Below, one piece after another: positions 35,267 through 43,912 of a stretch of 64,000 bases of DNA. The stretch lies in assembly GCA_040772845.1 (NCBI GenBank), contig JAXGXG010000002.1, positions 372,001 through 436,000 on the forward strand, given 5' to 3'. Below the pieces are notes generated by a model. It searched no databases. It was not told where the DNA came from and saw nothing but the letters and a program-made list of their open reading frames with translations. The number at the start of each line of letters is the position of its first letter. The stretch's first letter is position 1. This DNA is from PWXP01 sp040772845 (GTDB taxonomy: Bacteria; Planctomycetota; Planctomycetia; Pirellulales; Thermoguttaceae). The translations under genes and the position numbers were made by a program.

Positions 35267-38200
35267 CTAGAAGCGAAAAGTTCCTTTACGCCGGCCGCAG
35301 GCCAGCAGCCCCAGCAAGCCGGCGGCCAACGAGGCCAGCATGCCCGGCTCAGGAACGACGGTAAGCACCAGGTTGTTGCCCGAAATGGCGAGTGTGCTTT
35401 CCAGCCCGCCGACCAGCCCGGCCAGGTTGGCTCCCAACGAGCCACTGATGCTGCCCGCGTCGAAGAGCACGTACGTGCCCGTGTCAAAGCCTGGAAGGAC
35501 GATGAAGGTGAAATCGTCGAACTGCTGATCGTTGAGAATCAACTCCGAGGTGGGCATCGAGACCATATCGCTCGCGCCGGCTTCATCCAGTTCAAACTCG
35601 AACAGCGACCCGGCGGCAAGTGCGAGGGAGTTGTTCAAGGTCAGGGTGCCGACACTACTGCCTGGGGCAAGTGTCCCCAAATCGGCAACGGTAACGGGCC
35701 CGCCGATGGCGCCCGTCCCGCCGAGCATGCCGCCCGGGCCGACCATGACCGGCCCCAATCCGGTGCCCGAACCAGCGGTGTTGTTGACCGAGAGAAGCCC
35801 GGCGTTGATCGTGGTGGTCCCAGTGTAGACGTTGGCGACGGTAAGAGAAAGTGCCTTCGTGCCGTCTTTGACCAGATTGCCCGATCCGTCAATGACGCCG
35901 TTGAGTGTCAGGTTCCAGTCGTTGCCGCTGATTGCTGACGTAGTGGCTGAGTAGAGCGTGACCGGCGTATCGAAGGATCGGTTTGCGCCGCCGGCCTGGA
36001 GCGTGGCGCCTTGGAGCGTCAACAAGTTGCTCAGCCCGCCGGTTCGTGAGACACCCAGCGCCTGATCGTGATTGGCGATCAACACACCGCCGGCAACGTG
36101 AAGGCGCGGGAAGTAGTTGGCGGCGGAGATTTGCATGGTTCCCTCGCCTTCCTTGCGGATGGTGGTGGCTCGACCGTCGTCTGCGGCGGTCTGTCCGAGA
36201 ATGCCAGTGAAATCCAACTCGACATCGGTGGCGGAACTGTCGCCGACCACGATGGTTCGGATGGCCGAACCTCCCGTCCCCGACGCGGATAACCGGGCCG
36301 AGATGGTAGCAGCGCCCGGATTGTCCGTTGCGTCATAGACGATCTTGCCTGCATAGCCGCCATACGCAAATAACCCGAAACCACCTCCGCCGGCGGATTC
36401 GGCAAGAGTCGTCTCGGCACCGGCCTTCCCGCCCAGCGTGATGGTATCCAGTATCAGCAAGGTGTTCAGGCCCGAGATGGTGTAATCATACATGCCGTTA
36501 AAATCGAAGACACCCTCACGCAAGGTAAAACCCTTCGCCCGGTAATACGTGGTGTTGTTATACCCATACGAGTTCGTCCCGAGCCCAAACTTGTGTCCCA
36601 GTTTGAGCATGCCGCCATCAATGATAGTCGTTCCCGAGTAAGAGTTGTTTCCCGAAAGCGTGAGCGCGCCGCTACCGAGCTTGGTCAGGCCGATGGGGCC
36701 TGAAATGCTGGTCGCGTGCATCCGGTCGCCTGCGGTTGTATCGAAGCCAAGACGGGAACCAGCTTGGAAGTTGCCGGTTTCGAGCATGTCGGTGACCTGG
36801 GCCTCGGCAACCCCGGTCCCGACGGTCAACGTGGCGCCGTCGGCCACCGAATAGCGACTTGCTGCATTCCAGCCTGGCAACGAGGCGGTTGTCCGAATAG
36901 AGAGCATCCCCTGGTTAATCGACGTATTGCCCGTATAGCTATTACTGCCCGAGAGGGTGAGGTTCTTCGTGCCAGACTTGACGAGATGTCCCGCTCCGCT
37001 GATGTTGCCGCTGAGGGTCAGGTTCACGTCATCTCCGCTAATGGTCGAGGTTGTACTCTCGGAAAGGCTGACAGCCGCGGCATAGGATCGGTCAGCGCCC
37101 CCCGCCTGAAGTGTGCCGCCGGCAAGCGTAACTCGATTCACAGAGCCGCCATCCCCGGTGCGGCTAACGCCCAGCGCCTGATTGTGGTTGGCAATCAAGA
37201 CGCCGCCAGCCACTTCAATACGTGGGAAATAGTTCGCGGCGGAGATCCGCATGGTCCCCGGCCCTTCCTTCTGTATGGTCGTGTTGCGTCCATCCGAAAC
37301 GCCCGTCTGCCCGAGGGTGCCGGTGAAGTCAATCTCAACGTCCGTGGCCGCACTGTCTCCGACGACGATGTACCTGCGAACGTCGCCGCTGGCCCCCGAG
37401 GTGGAGAATGCGGCGGAAATGGTAGCCGTGCCCGGGTGGTTCGTTGCGTCATAGATGATCCTGCCTTCGTTGCCCAACAAGTTGTTGTGCAGTCCGAAAC
37501 CGCCTCCCGTGCCGGCGATAGTCAACTCGGCTCCGCTATCTCCCGCCAACGTGATGGGGCTCAGCAGCAGCCAGGAGCCAATGTAAGTACTTTGGCCGTT
37601 GATGTCGAAGGCGCCGTTCTTCAGGGTGAAACCCTTGGCATGACCACCAACGGTGCCGATTCCGAACTGGTGCCCCAGCTTGAGCGTGCCTTCGAGGATG
37701 ACCGTCTCGCCGGTATACGGACTATTGCCGCTCAGAGTCAGCGTGCCACTTCCCAGTTTGGTCAGTCCAATGGGGCCCGAAATGGCGGCCGCGTGCGTTC
37801 GGTCGCCTGCGGTCGTATCGAAAGCCAAACTCGACCCGGACGTGAAGTTGCCCGTTCCGAGCATGGCGGTGACTTGCGACTCGAGAATGCCGTTTCCAAC
37901 GGCCAAGGTTGCACCATCGGCAACCGAATAACGGCCGGCCGTATCCCAACCTGGGAGCGAGGTAGTGGAATCGATCCAGAGCAAGCCCCGATTGACTGCC
38001 AGATTGCCCGTGTAGGTATTGGTGCCCGAAAGCACCAGATTGCTCGTGCCGGACTTGATCATGCTGCCGGACCCGGTGATGCTGCCGCTGAGCGTCAGGT
38101 TCCATTCGTCGCCACTGATGGTGGACGTGCTGCCACTGGACAGCGCGATGGGCGTATCAAAGGCGCGGTTTGCGCCGTCCGCCTGGAGCGTGCCGTTTTG

Positions 38201-39358
38201 GAGCGTCAGCAAGTTGGTGAGTCCGCCGGTTCGGGAAACTCCCAGAGCTTGGTCGTGATTGGCAATCAACACCCCGCCTGCGACGTGAAGGCGAGGAAAG
38301 TAGTTGGCGGCGGAGATTCGCATGGTTCCCGCCCCTTGCTTCCGGATCGTCGTCTCTCTGCCATCGATAGCGCCAGTCTGCCCCAAGGTGCTCTGGAAAT
38401 CCACCTCGATATCTGTGGCGGAGCTGTCGCCAACGTCGATCACCCTGGTTTCCGCGCCACTGTAACCGGACGTTGAGAATGCCGCGGAGATCGTGGCGGC
38501 GCCAGGGTTGTTCGTGGCGTCGTAAATAATCCTTGCCTCATTGGCGCCGTACCTGAACAGTCCGAAACCGCCTCCGTGCTGGGAGTCGATAATACTGATT
38601 TCTTCCCCGGCCCGGCCGGCCAATACGAGTGGCGTCAGGAGCAGCCAGTTGCCAGGACCGCCGGTGGGTGTGTAGGTAACCTGGCCGTTGATGTCGAACG
38701 TGCCGCTGCGCAGAGTGAAGCCTCTGGCCTGAGCATAGCTTCCTCCGTACAACACCTTGCCGATCCCAAACTTGTGTCCAAGCTTGAGTGTGCCGCCGTC
38801 GACGATTGTTGGCCCTTCGTACATATTCTCGGCCGAGAGAGTCAACGTGCCCGGTCCTGTAACGCCCAGCGAGCCGGTTCCGCTGATCGCGCCGCTGACG
38901 GTCACGTTGCCGCCGTTCATCGTGCTGGAGAAGAACGATAGGTCGTGCCCGCCGTTTGCGATGTTTCGAGCGACCGTAAGCGAGCTACCGGCGGCAGCGC
39001 TCCAGTTGGCCGCATCGGACAACGCAAAACTGCCGCTTGTGCCCAAGGTTACATTGCCCTCTTCGACAAGCACGTTCCGTACGCTGCGGTCTGCTGCCCC
39101 TACATCCACAACCCAGGTTCCGGTCCCATCGCCGCCGGCGGAGAAGACGGCGTCACTGCCATCTGCCCAGGTTGCCGTGGTGATCTCGCCGGCCGGATCC
39201 ATGCTCCAGTTGGCGTCCGCCCAACTGCCACCGGTATTGCCGCCTCCAACCGTAGAATCGTTGCGATCCCAGTACCACTCTGCAGAATGGGCCGGTGCTG
39301 CGAGCATCCAGAGAGCAACTGCGCTGCTGAGGACTTTCAGGAATCGAGAAGGTTGCAT
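35267..39358 (-). CDS. Giant triplicated beta-strand-repeat PEP-CTERM protein
   Basis: A 1363-residue exported protein. ATG 39358 (MQPSRFLKVLSSAVALWMLA) has 'gaggtaagc' upstream. It carries autotransporter-associated beta-strand repeats (LTLSGNNSYSGTTIIDGG, LVLSGTNTYTGNLAVNRG), giving a long beta-helix. The central part consists of three units of about 360-390 residues, each containing 'ISAANYFPR', 'VLIANH-QALGVSRT' and 'FDTTAGDR-HA-ISGPIGLTKLGSG'. The tail is VPEPGMLASLAAGLLGLLA with RRKGTFRF. A surface or stalk protein sorted by an exosortase is likely. It heads the operon with DUF1559 and the lipoprotein and lies 71 bases after the regulator gene. Confidence 0.88.
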   Translation of the reverse strand: MQPSRFLKVLSSAVALWMLAAPAHSAEWYWDRNDSTVGGGNTGGSWADANWSMDPAGEITTATWADGSDAVFSAGGDGTGTWVVDVGAADRSVRNVLVEEGNVTLGTSGSFALSDAANWSAAAGSSLTVARNIANGGHDLSFFSSTMNGGNVTVSGAISGTGSLGVTGPGTLTLSAENMYEGPTIVDGGTLKLGHKFGIGKVLYGGSYAQARGFTLRSGTFDINGQVTYTPTGGPGNWLLLTPLVLAGRAGEEISIIDSQHGGGFGLFRYGANEARIIYDATNNPGAATISAAFSTSGYSGAETRVIDVGDSSATDIEVDFQSTLGQTGAIDGRETTIRKQGAGTMRISAANYFPRLHVAGGVLIANHDQALGVSRTGGLTNLLTLQNGTLQADGANRAFDTPIALSSGSTSTISGDEWNLTLSGSITGSGSMIKSGTSNLVLSGTNTYTGNLAVNRGLLWIDSTTSLPGWDTAGRYSVADGATLAVGNGILESQVTAMLGTGNFTSGSSLAFDTTAGDRTHAAAISGPIGLTKLGSGTLTLSGNSPYTGETVILEGTLKLGHQFGIGTVGGHAKGFTLKNGAFDINGQSTYIGSWLLLSPITLAGDSGAELTIAGTGGGFGLHNNLLGNEGRIIYDATNHPGTATISAAFSTSGASGDVRRYIVVGDSAATDVEIDFTGTLGQTGVSDGRNTTIQKEGPGTMRISAANYFPRIEVAGGVLIANHNQALGVSRTGDGGSVNRVTLAGGTLQAGGADRSYAAAVSLSESTTSTISGDDVNLTLSGNISGAGHLVKSGTKNLTLSGSNSYTGNTSINQGMLSIRTTASLPGWNAASRYSVADGATLTVGTGVAEAQVTDMLETGNFQAGSRLGFDTTAGDRMHATSISGPIGLTKLGSGALTLSGNNSYSGTTIIDGGMLKLGHKFGLGTNSYGYNNTTYYRAKGFTLREGVFDFNGMYDYTISGLNTLLILDTITLGGKAGAETTLAESAGGGGFGLFAYGGYAGKIVYDATDNPGAATISARLSASGTGGSAIRTIVVGDSSATDVELDFTGILGQTAADDGRATTIRKEGEGTMQISAANYFPRLHVAGGVLIANHDQALGVSRTGGLSNLLTLQGATLQAGGANRSFDTPVTLYSATTSAISGNDWNLTLNGVIDGSGNLVKDGTKALSLTVANVYTGTTTINAGLLSVNNTAGSGTGLGPVMVGPGGMLGGTGAIGGPVTVADLGTLAPGSSVGTLTLNNSLALAAGSLFEFELDEAGASDMVSMPTSELILNDQQFDDFTFIVLPGFDTGTYVLFDAGSISGSLGANLAGLVGGLESTLAISGNNLVLTVVPEPGMLASLAAGLLGLLACGRRKGTFRF
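36045..38275. repeat. Three in-gene repeats of about 1.1 kb
   Basis: Matching segments near 36045-36120, 37160-37240 and 38228-38320 mark the same point in three tandem coding units, with periods of about 1.11 and 1.07 kb. By eye the first and third copies are more alike in DNA (for example 'gtagttggcggcggagat') than either is to the middle copy. The full units extend beyond these marks on both sides, and exact borders were not resolved. Confidence 0.6.
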
Positions 39359-39429
39359 GATCAGCTTACCTCGAAATAGAGTAGTGCTCTGCAAAAAGGC
39401 GAGCTTCACACTGGGCAATTAAGGCTTCA

Positions 39430-40602
39430 TTACACGTCCTCTTCAGCTCGTTCCGTCTGCGTATGTCTCTGGCCGTCTTGCGGTATGTGTGTGTTCTCAT
39501 CGGCAGACGCGGGAGAGTCTTGCTCTTGGAGCAGTATCTCGCCATCTCGCTGAACCAGCCTTACCGGCACAGTGCGGTGTGGTATCGGTAGCGGTTTGCG
39601 TTCGATTTGGCGCACGAGCATGCGTCCTGCCGTCCGAGAGATGCTTCGCCAGCTCTTGGTCGCGAGCAGGTATGCCCGGTCCTTTCTGCGGGGCACCAGG
39701 GCATGCGCGAGCAATACGTCGAGTTGTTCGGGAACGGCCATTCCCACTTCCTCTGCCGCACGATATGCCGCGTCGGTCAGAAAACGGCCGCGGCAAATGA
39801 GCCCCGTCGGCGGCTTGTCGCGGGCGAGCAATTGCCGTACCTCGGCCACTGCAATGGCCTTCTCGATCGGGACGCTCCGCGTGGTAAGCATGGGGCGCGG
39901 GCCGGCCATCGCATGCAGCACATGGTTGACCCCCTCGCTAAACGCATTGTCACCCGGCAGCCACGTCTCACCGCAAATCAATCCGATATGGGAATGTCCA
40001 TGCCGGATCATGTATTGTGCCGCCAATTGCCCTGAGGTGTACTGGTCCAAGTCAATCGACGGCAGTAGAGCCGTGCTGGAAAACACGCCGCCGACGACGA
40101 CCGCAGGAATGTCGCGCGCCAGTACGGCCTCCTGGATCTCCCGCCCGCAACCGAGCAACAGTAACCCCTGCAATGAATCGCCCGCCTTGCCCCGGGCAAA
40201 AAGTTCTTGCAGATAACTCAATTCGTCACGTACGGGAAGTTGCTGGATACACACGGTTCGCTCCCCCGTCCCGCGCAGAACCCCTTCGACGAACCCGCCG
40301 ACGGGCAGCCCTATCCACGGGCGATGCCCGGAGATGAGTACGTGAATAGCCTCGAGCTGAACCGAATGGGTCGGGCGGTGGTTGGGGCCGATAAATGTCC
40401 CCGCGCCTGGCCGACGTACCAGAATGCCGCGCTTGGCCAAGTGCATCATGGCGCGACTGGCCTTGCGCGGATGCACTTTGAAGAACTGCCCCATCTTTGC
40501 CGATGTGAAGTACCGATCACCCGGCGACAGGCAGCGTCGTTGGATGTCTTCCTCGATGGCACTCGCCAAGCTGCGCACGGTTGTGGTGGGTCGAAGTGTC
40601 AT
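39430..40602 (-). CDS. GntR/LacI-hybrid transcriptional regulator
   Basis: A 390-residue regulator starting at ATG 40602; the upstream extension to 40695 is Arg-rich and rejected. Residues about 1-75 form a GntR-type winged helix (SLASAIEEDIQRRCLSPGD, KASRAMMHLAKRGILVRRPG, GTFIG). Residues about 85-350 are a periplasmic-binding-protein-like sugar sensor of the LacI/GalR kind (GLLLLGCGREI, AAQYMIRHGHSHIGLI), as in AraR of Bacillus. Such proteins usually repress catabolic operons and release DNA on binding a sugar. It probably controls the downstream surface-protein and propeller genes and possibly the GH-like gene upstream (inference). Confidence 0.85.
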   Translation of the reverse strand: MTLRPTTTVRSLASAIEEDIQRRCLSPGDRYFTSAKMGQFFKVHPRKASRAMMHLAKRGILVRRPGAGTFIGPNHRPTHSVQLEAIHVLISGHRPWIGLPVGGFVEGVLRGTGERTVCIQQLPVRDELSYLQELFARGKAGDSLQGLLLLGCGREIQEAVLARDIPAVVVGGVFSSTALLPSIDLDQYTSGQLAAQYMIRHGHSHIGLICGETWLPGDNAFSEGVNHVLHAMAGPRPMLTTRSVPIEKAIAVAEVRQLLARDKPPTGLICRGRFLTDAAYRAAEEVGMAVPEQLDVLLAHALVPRRKDRAYLLATKSWRSISRTAGRMLVRQIERKPLPIPHRTVPVRLVQRDGEILLQEQDSPASADENTHIPQDGQRHTQTERAEEDV

Positions 40603-40700
40603 CGTCAAGCCCGTTCCCCTTCTCCTCTCCGATGCTACTGTGGCTGGTCGCACTGCACGGCGTCCTGCGTGCACCCCAGCGGCCTTGGGTGTCACCGGTC

Positions 40701-40729
40701 AGTATCGCCAAGGGCCGTCCAAATGTCAA
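40701..40729 (-). promoter_or_regulatory. Promoter of the regulator gene
   Basis: On the minus strand, TTGACA (40724-40729), 17-base spacer and GATACT (40701-40706). The start point falls near 40694, leaving about 90 bases of leader before ATG 40602. Confidence 0.55.
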
Positions 40730-40781
40730 GAAACCAGTGACTTTGGACTCATTTTGCCACATGCGCCGCAAGTCCTTGCAC

Positions 40782-40798
40782 TGCAATATGTTGCAATA
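40782..40798. promoter_or_regulatory. Helical-phase direct repeat, possible operator
   Basis: TGCAATA occurs at 40782-40788 and 40792-40798, exactly 10 bases apart, with a related ttgca at 40776-40780. The repeats sit about 55 bases upstream of the regulator promoter, suggesting a binding site for the regulator itself or an activator. The match is AT-rich in a GC-rich region. Confidence 0.35.
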
Positions 40799-40881
40799 CG
40801 CTATTTGGACATTGTGACGAATTGGAGGGCGTGGCCGGAGGGTGGTTTCATGCCTCTATGACAGAAAACGGGGCAAAGTGG

Positions 40882-42492
40882 TCACTTGTTCCCGGTTGGG
40901 ACACCTGGTTCGGTCACGTTCGGACGCTCTGGGTCCGGCAGAAATGGCACAAACTGGAAGGCAAATAGATCGGCGTCGCGCAGGACAAACCGTAATCGCA
41001 CCGGCTTGCCGGCCAGCGGGCGCACGTCGCCACCATGTCGCCAGCGTACGACGTGGCGTACGCTGTCGCAGAAGATTTCCGGACACTCGTCCAGACAGTA
41101 GCCTTGGATCGGTTTGCCGGTCGCGTCCTGAATCTCCACCTGCACACCGCCGGCGGCCGAGGTCGCCGCGTTGAGCGTCAGGTTGCCGCCTTCGAAGATG
41201 AAGGGCTTGGTGACGATCTCACCGCCGGTCAGTGGCGCATACGCCGAGACGAAACCATCGATGCGCAACGTGTACCGTCGCACGCTGGTGTAGGCGCCCT
41301 CCCAGTAGCCCTCGGTGGCATACAGGGAGATGTCGTTGGGTGCGTTTTCCAGGTGCGACTTGGTCTCCACCATGCCCCAGAAGACAAAGTTGTCGCCGTA
41401 GACCCATGTGTCCTTGAGTCGCGGTCCCGGCCGAATGAATGCTTCACTCCAGCGATGGAAATGCAGGCCATCGCGGCTGGACATGAACAGAGCGTCGGTG
41501 ATGGCTGTACCATAACGCCGACTGACCTTGGCGCGGGCCAATCGCTCTTCTTGCCCGGGCAAATCGAGCATGGGGCCGGACCAACCGCGGTCGTTGTAAC
41601 GCATGGGGAAACCCATGAGGATGTGCGGGGCGCGGTAGTAGGGCTGGATCTGGTTCGTATAGAGATGTTCGGCAGCCGAGTCCTCGTAGGTAAGATCCGC
41701 GTGGCTGCTCCACTGGACGAGGTCTTTGGACGTAGCCGTGCGAATCGCGCGGAAACCGGCCGGCTTCCAGGTCTCGCCGTTGGTGATGCCTTCGGTGAAG
41801 ATGCGCCAATACGCGCGGTACTCACCGCGCACCGGATCCCAGAACGCGAGATTCTGGGAATCGAACGCACCGGCGAGTGGGAGAGGCTGTTTCTGCTCAA
41901 GCGAGAAATGCAGCCCATCCGGGGATACGAGAACATAGAGACCGTGCCCCGGATTGTTGCCGACGATCATGATCTTGTATCGCTGATCCTCGGGGCAGTC
42001 AGGGTTCGCGTCCTTGAATACCGCCGTATGCGCCGGGCAGCCCTGGATCGAAGCGACCAACGCAGGCGTCAGCACAATGTTGTTCTGTGTCGAACCTTCG
42101 AAATCAAGAATTCCCAGGTTCGGCTTTCGCCAGTGGATGCCGTCGTCGCTCTCGGCGTAGCAGAGCACCCAGGGATGAGTGTCCCGCGTCTGGGCGGGTT
42201 TTCCACCATGCGTGTAGTGTCCGCCCCGATAGTACATGCGATATACGCTGCCGTCCTGGAACACGGACTGGTAGCCACTTGCATTCCCTTCCCAAGGTTC
42301 GTCGGTCTGCATGACGATCTCGTTGCGCTCGGGGCGATGCAATTCGAGCCGGGCCCCTCCAGACATGGAGTCAATCAGATACCGGTCGACCATCAATTCC
42401 AAACGCGATCCGATCTCCAACACCTCGCCGCCGTTGACGGGAAGGCCCATAGCGGCAAGAAAGGCACATACCAGCAGCAGACAGAACTTCAT
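40882..42492 (-). CDS. Secreted GH32/GH43-like five-blade propeller protein
   Basis: A 536-residue exported protein (signal peptide MKFCLLLVCAFLAAMGLPVN). The body has propeller repeats: LMVDRYLIDSMSG, GSVYRMYYRGG, YAESDDGIHWRKPNLGI, SPDGLHFSLEQ, ATSKDLVQWSSH and SRDGLHFHRWSEAFI. These D-G-(I/L)-H/W-type turns occur in the GH32/43/62/68 propellers and in related planctomycete 'glycosyl hydrolase-like' proteins. The three acidic catalytic residues cannot be assigned by eye. A C-terminal beta domain (about 415-536) follows. It is 59 bases downstream of the aldo/keto reductase and probably cotranscribed with it. Confidence 0.75.
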   Translation of the reverse strand: MKFCLLLVCAFLAAMGLPVNGGEVLEIGSRLELMVDRYLIDSMSGGARLELHRPERNEIVMQTDEPWEGNASGYQSVFQDGSVYRMYYRGGHYTHGGKPAQTRDTHPWVLCYAESDDGIHWRKPNLGILDFEGSTQNNIVLTPALVASIQGCPAHTAVFKDANPDCPEDQRYKIMIVGNNPGHGLYVLVSPDGLHFSLEQKQPLPLAGAFDSQNLAFWDPVRGEYRAYWRIFTEGITNGETWKPAGFRAIRTATSKDLVQWSSHADLTYEDSAAEHLYTNQIQPYYRAPHILMGFPMRYNDRGWSGPMLDLPGQEERLARAKVSRRYGTAITDALFMSSRDGLHFHRWSEAFIRPGPRLKDTWVYGDNFVFWGMVETKSHLENAPNDISLYATEGYWEGAYTSVRRYTLRIDGFVSAYAPLTGGEIVTKPFIFEGGNLTLNAATSAAGGVQVEIQDATGKPIQGYCLDECPEIFCDSVRHVVRWRHGGDVRPLAGKPVRLRFVLRDADLFAFQFVPFLPDPERPNVTEPGVPTGNK

Positions 42493-42551
42493 GGCAGTTC
42501 TCCTCGTGGTTCAGGTATTCTGGAAACAATCTCCGTCTATTCGCTGCCGTG

Positions 42552-43487
42552 TCACAGCGTCGTCCACAAACGAGGTGTCATCACCAGGTCCGGCAGACTG
42601 GCGGCAGTTACGGCCGTGTCGACCGCGGCAACCAAGTCGTTGGGAATCGGACCGCTCGCCGCCATGCGTATGTTCTTGCAGACCTGATCGGCAGTCTCTG
42701 CGCCGACAACGACGCACGCAACACCGGCTTGCGCCAGCATGTACCGTAACGCCAAGTCCGCAATGCTGATTCCTGCCTCGGCCGATAGCAGCGCCAGCTT
42801 GCGACGTACGGGAATAACAGCCTCCAACCCTGGTGGAATGGCCTGCTCCGGCATCAACAGCAATCCCTGCAGATAGACGCTGCGGACGAACACTGCTGTA
42901 CCGCGGTCGGCGGCACAACGAAACACGCCCGCAGTCTGGTGCCGAATATCCAGGATGTTGCCGGGCACTTGGACGGCTGCTATGCCTTTGGTCTGCAACA
43001 AGCGTTTCGCGCCTTCCGGCTGGTGGTCGCAAGAGACGCCTGCATGGCGCAGCCAGCCCCGGTCTTTCAATCGGTCGAGAATATCCATGTATGCTGCATC
43101 TTCTTCGCGATGAAACAGCACGACGGGCAGGCAATCGAGGCCGAGTCGATCTCGTGATTGGGCCACGCATTGCTCAATGGCATGGGCGGCTCGACTGGGA
43201 TCGGTAAGTTCCTCTTTGTGCAGTGCACGCACTTTGGTGACGACGACAGCTTGTTCGGCAAGACCCAGTTCATCGAGTGCGCGGCCCAGGATGACTTCAC
43301 TATCGCCGTAGGCAGCCGCCGTATCGAAACAATTCACGCCACCGTCGGCGGCGGCAGCGATCAAGCGAACCGCCTGCCGGAAGTCGGGGCGGCCCGCCGT
43401 ATTGGCAACGCCATAGGCCATTCCCAACTGAGCGGTTCCGAGCATCAGCCGGGACAAGTCGTATTCATTCCACGTACAAGTCTGCAT
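42552..43487 (-). CDS. Aldo/keto reductase
   Basis: A 311-residue cytoplasmic oxidoreductase. The start MQTCTWNEYDLSRLMLGTAQLG and the tetrad Asp55 and Tyr60 (FDTAAAYG), Lys85 (VVTKVR) and His in LFHRE match the AKR fold; VVGAETADQV is the NADPH-binding end. It resembles the L-fucose/galactose-dehydrogenase-like branch. A sugar aldehyde or lactol is the likely substrate. It precedes the secreted propeller gene and is divergent from the DHDPS-family gene. Confidence 0.88.
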   Translation of the reverse strand: MQTCTWNEYDLSRLMLGTAQLGMAYGVANTAGRPDFRQAVRLIAAAADGGVNCFDTAAAYGDSEVILGRALDELGLAEQAVVVTKVRALHKEELTDPSRAAHAIEQCVAQSRDRLGLDCLPVVLFHREEDAAYMDILDRLKDRGWLRHAGVSCDHQPEGAKRLLQTKGIAAVQVPGNILDIRHQTAGVFRCAADRGTAVFVRSVYLQGLLLMPEQAIPPGLEAVIPVRRKLALLSAEAGISIADLALRYMLAQAGVACVVVGAETADQVCKNIRMAASGPIPNDLVAAVDTAVTAASLPDLVMTPRLWTTL

Positions 43488-43912
43488 GGTAGTCTATTGC
43501 GGTAGCTGTTTTCCACGTTCGGAGATCACGGCAAGTCGTGCAATGCGTCTGTCGTGCTCACACAGTTGGCATTCTTCCTCGTTGAAACGATCCTGTCAAG
43601 TGTTTCCGGCATTGCCTGTCACGAAGTTGCTGCATGGCAGAAAGGTGTTGTCTTTTCGACGCAAGGACACAAACCCGCTTCCGGCCCCTGACTCCTATGA
43701 GAAGGGATTGCCGGGGGCGATTGGGACACCCTTTGGACACCGCAGACGCCATTCACCGGTTGACAACCGGAGGAAACATGAATACAAGAGAGGTTTACCG
43801 TCGCCGGTGCGGCGGTCGGACTGCGGCGACTTGGGCAAGACGACTCGCTCGGTCCTTGGTCCGAACCAAGTTGATCTGCTGTCGCGCCCTCCCGATAAAA
43901 GGACACCGCTTC
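43488..43912. other. Divergent region with relic of a Tat signal gene
   Basis: Between the reductase and the DHDPS-family gene. At 43778 an ATG with a strong ggaggaaac site begins MNTRE; shifting frame by one base there gives FTVAGAAVGLRRLGQ, which is a typical Tat signal continuation. This frame stops soon after (about 43873). It looks like the head of a lost exported protein. No clear promoter was found for either flanking gene. Confidence 0.4.

Noticed and set aside
36716..38476. Plus-strand frame of 586 codons
   Set aside because: Antisense to the triplicated surface protein; it appears long because repeats lack stops in that frame.
41035..42687. Plus-strand frame of 550 codons
   Set aside because: Antisense to the GH32/43-like secreted protein; no supporting signals.
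43778..43912. Longer start for the lyase gene at ATG 43778
   Set aside because: The site has a better ribosome binding site, but the 45 extra residues are Arg-rich, unlike the family, and look like a frameshifted Tat signal.
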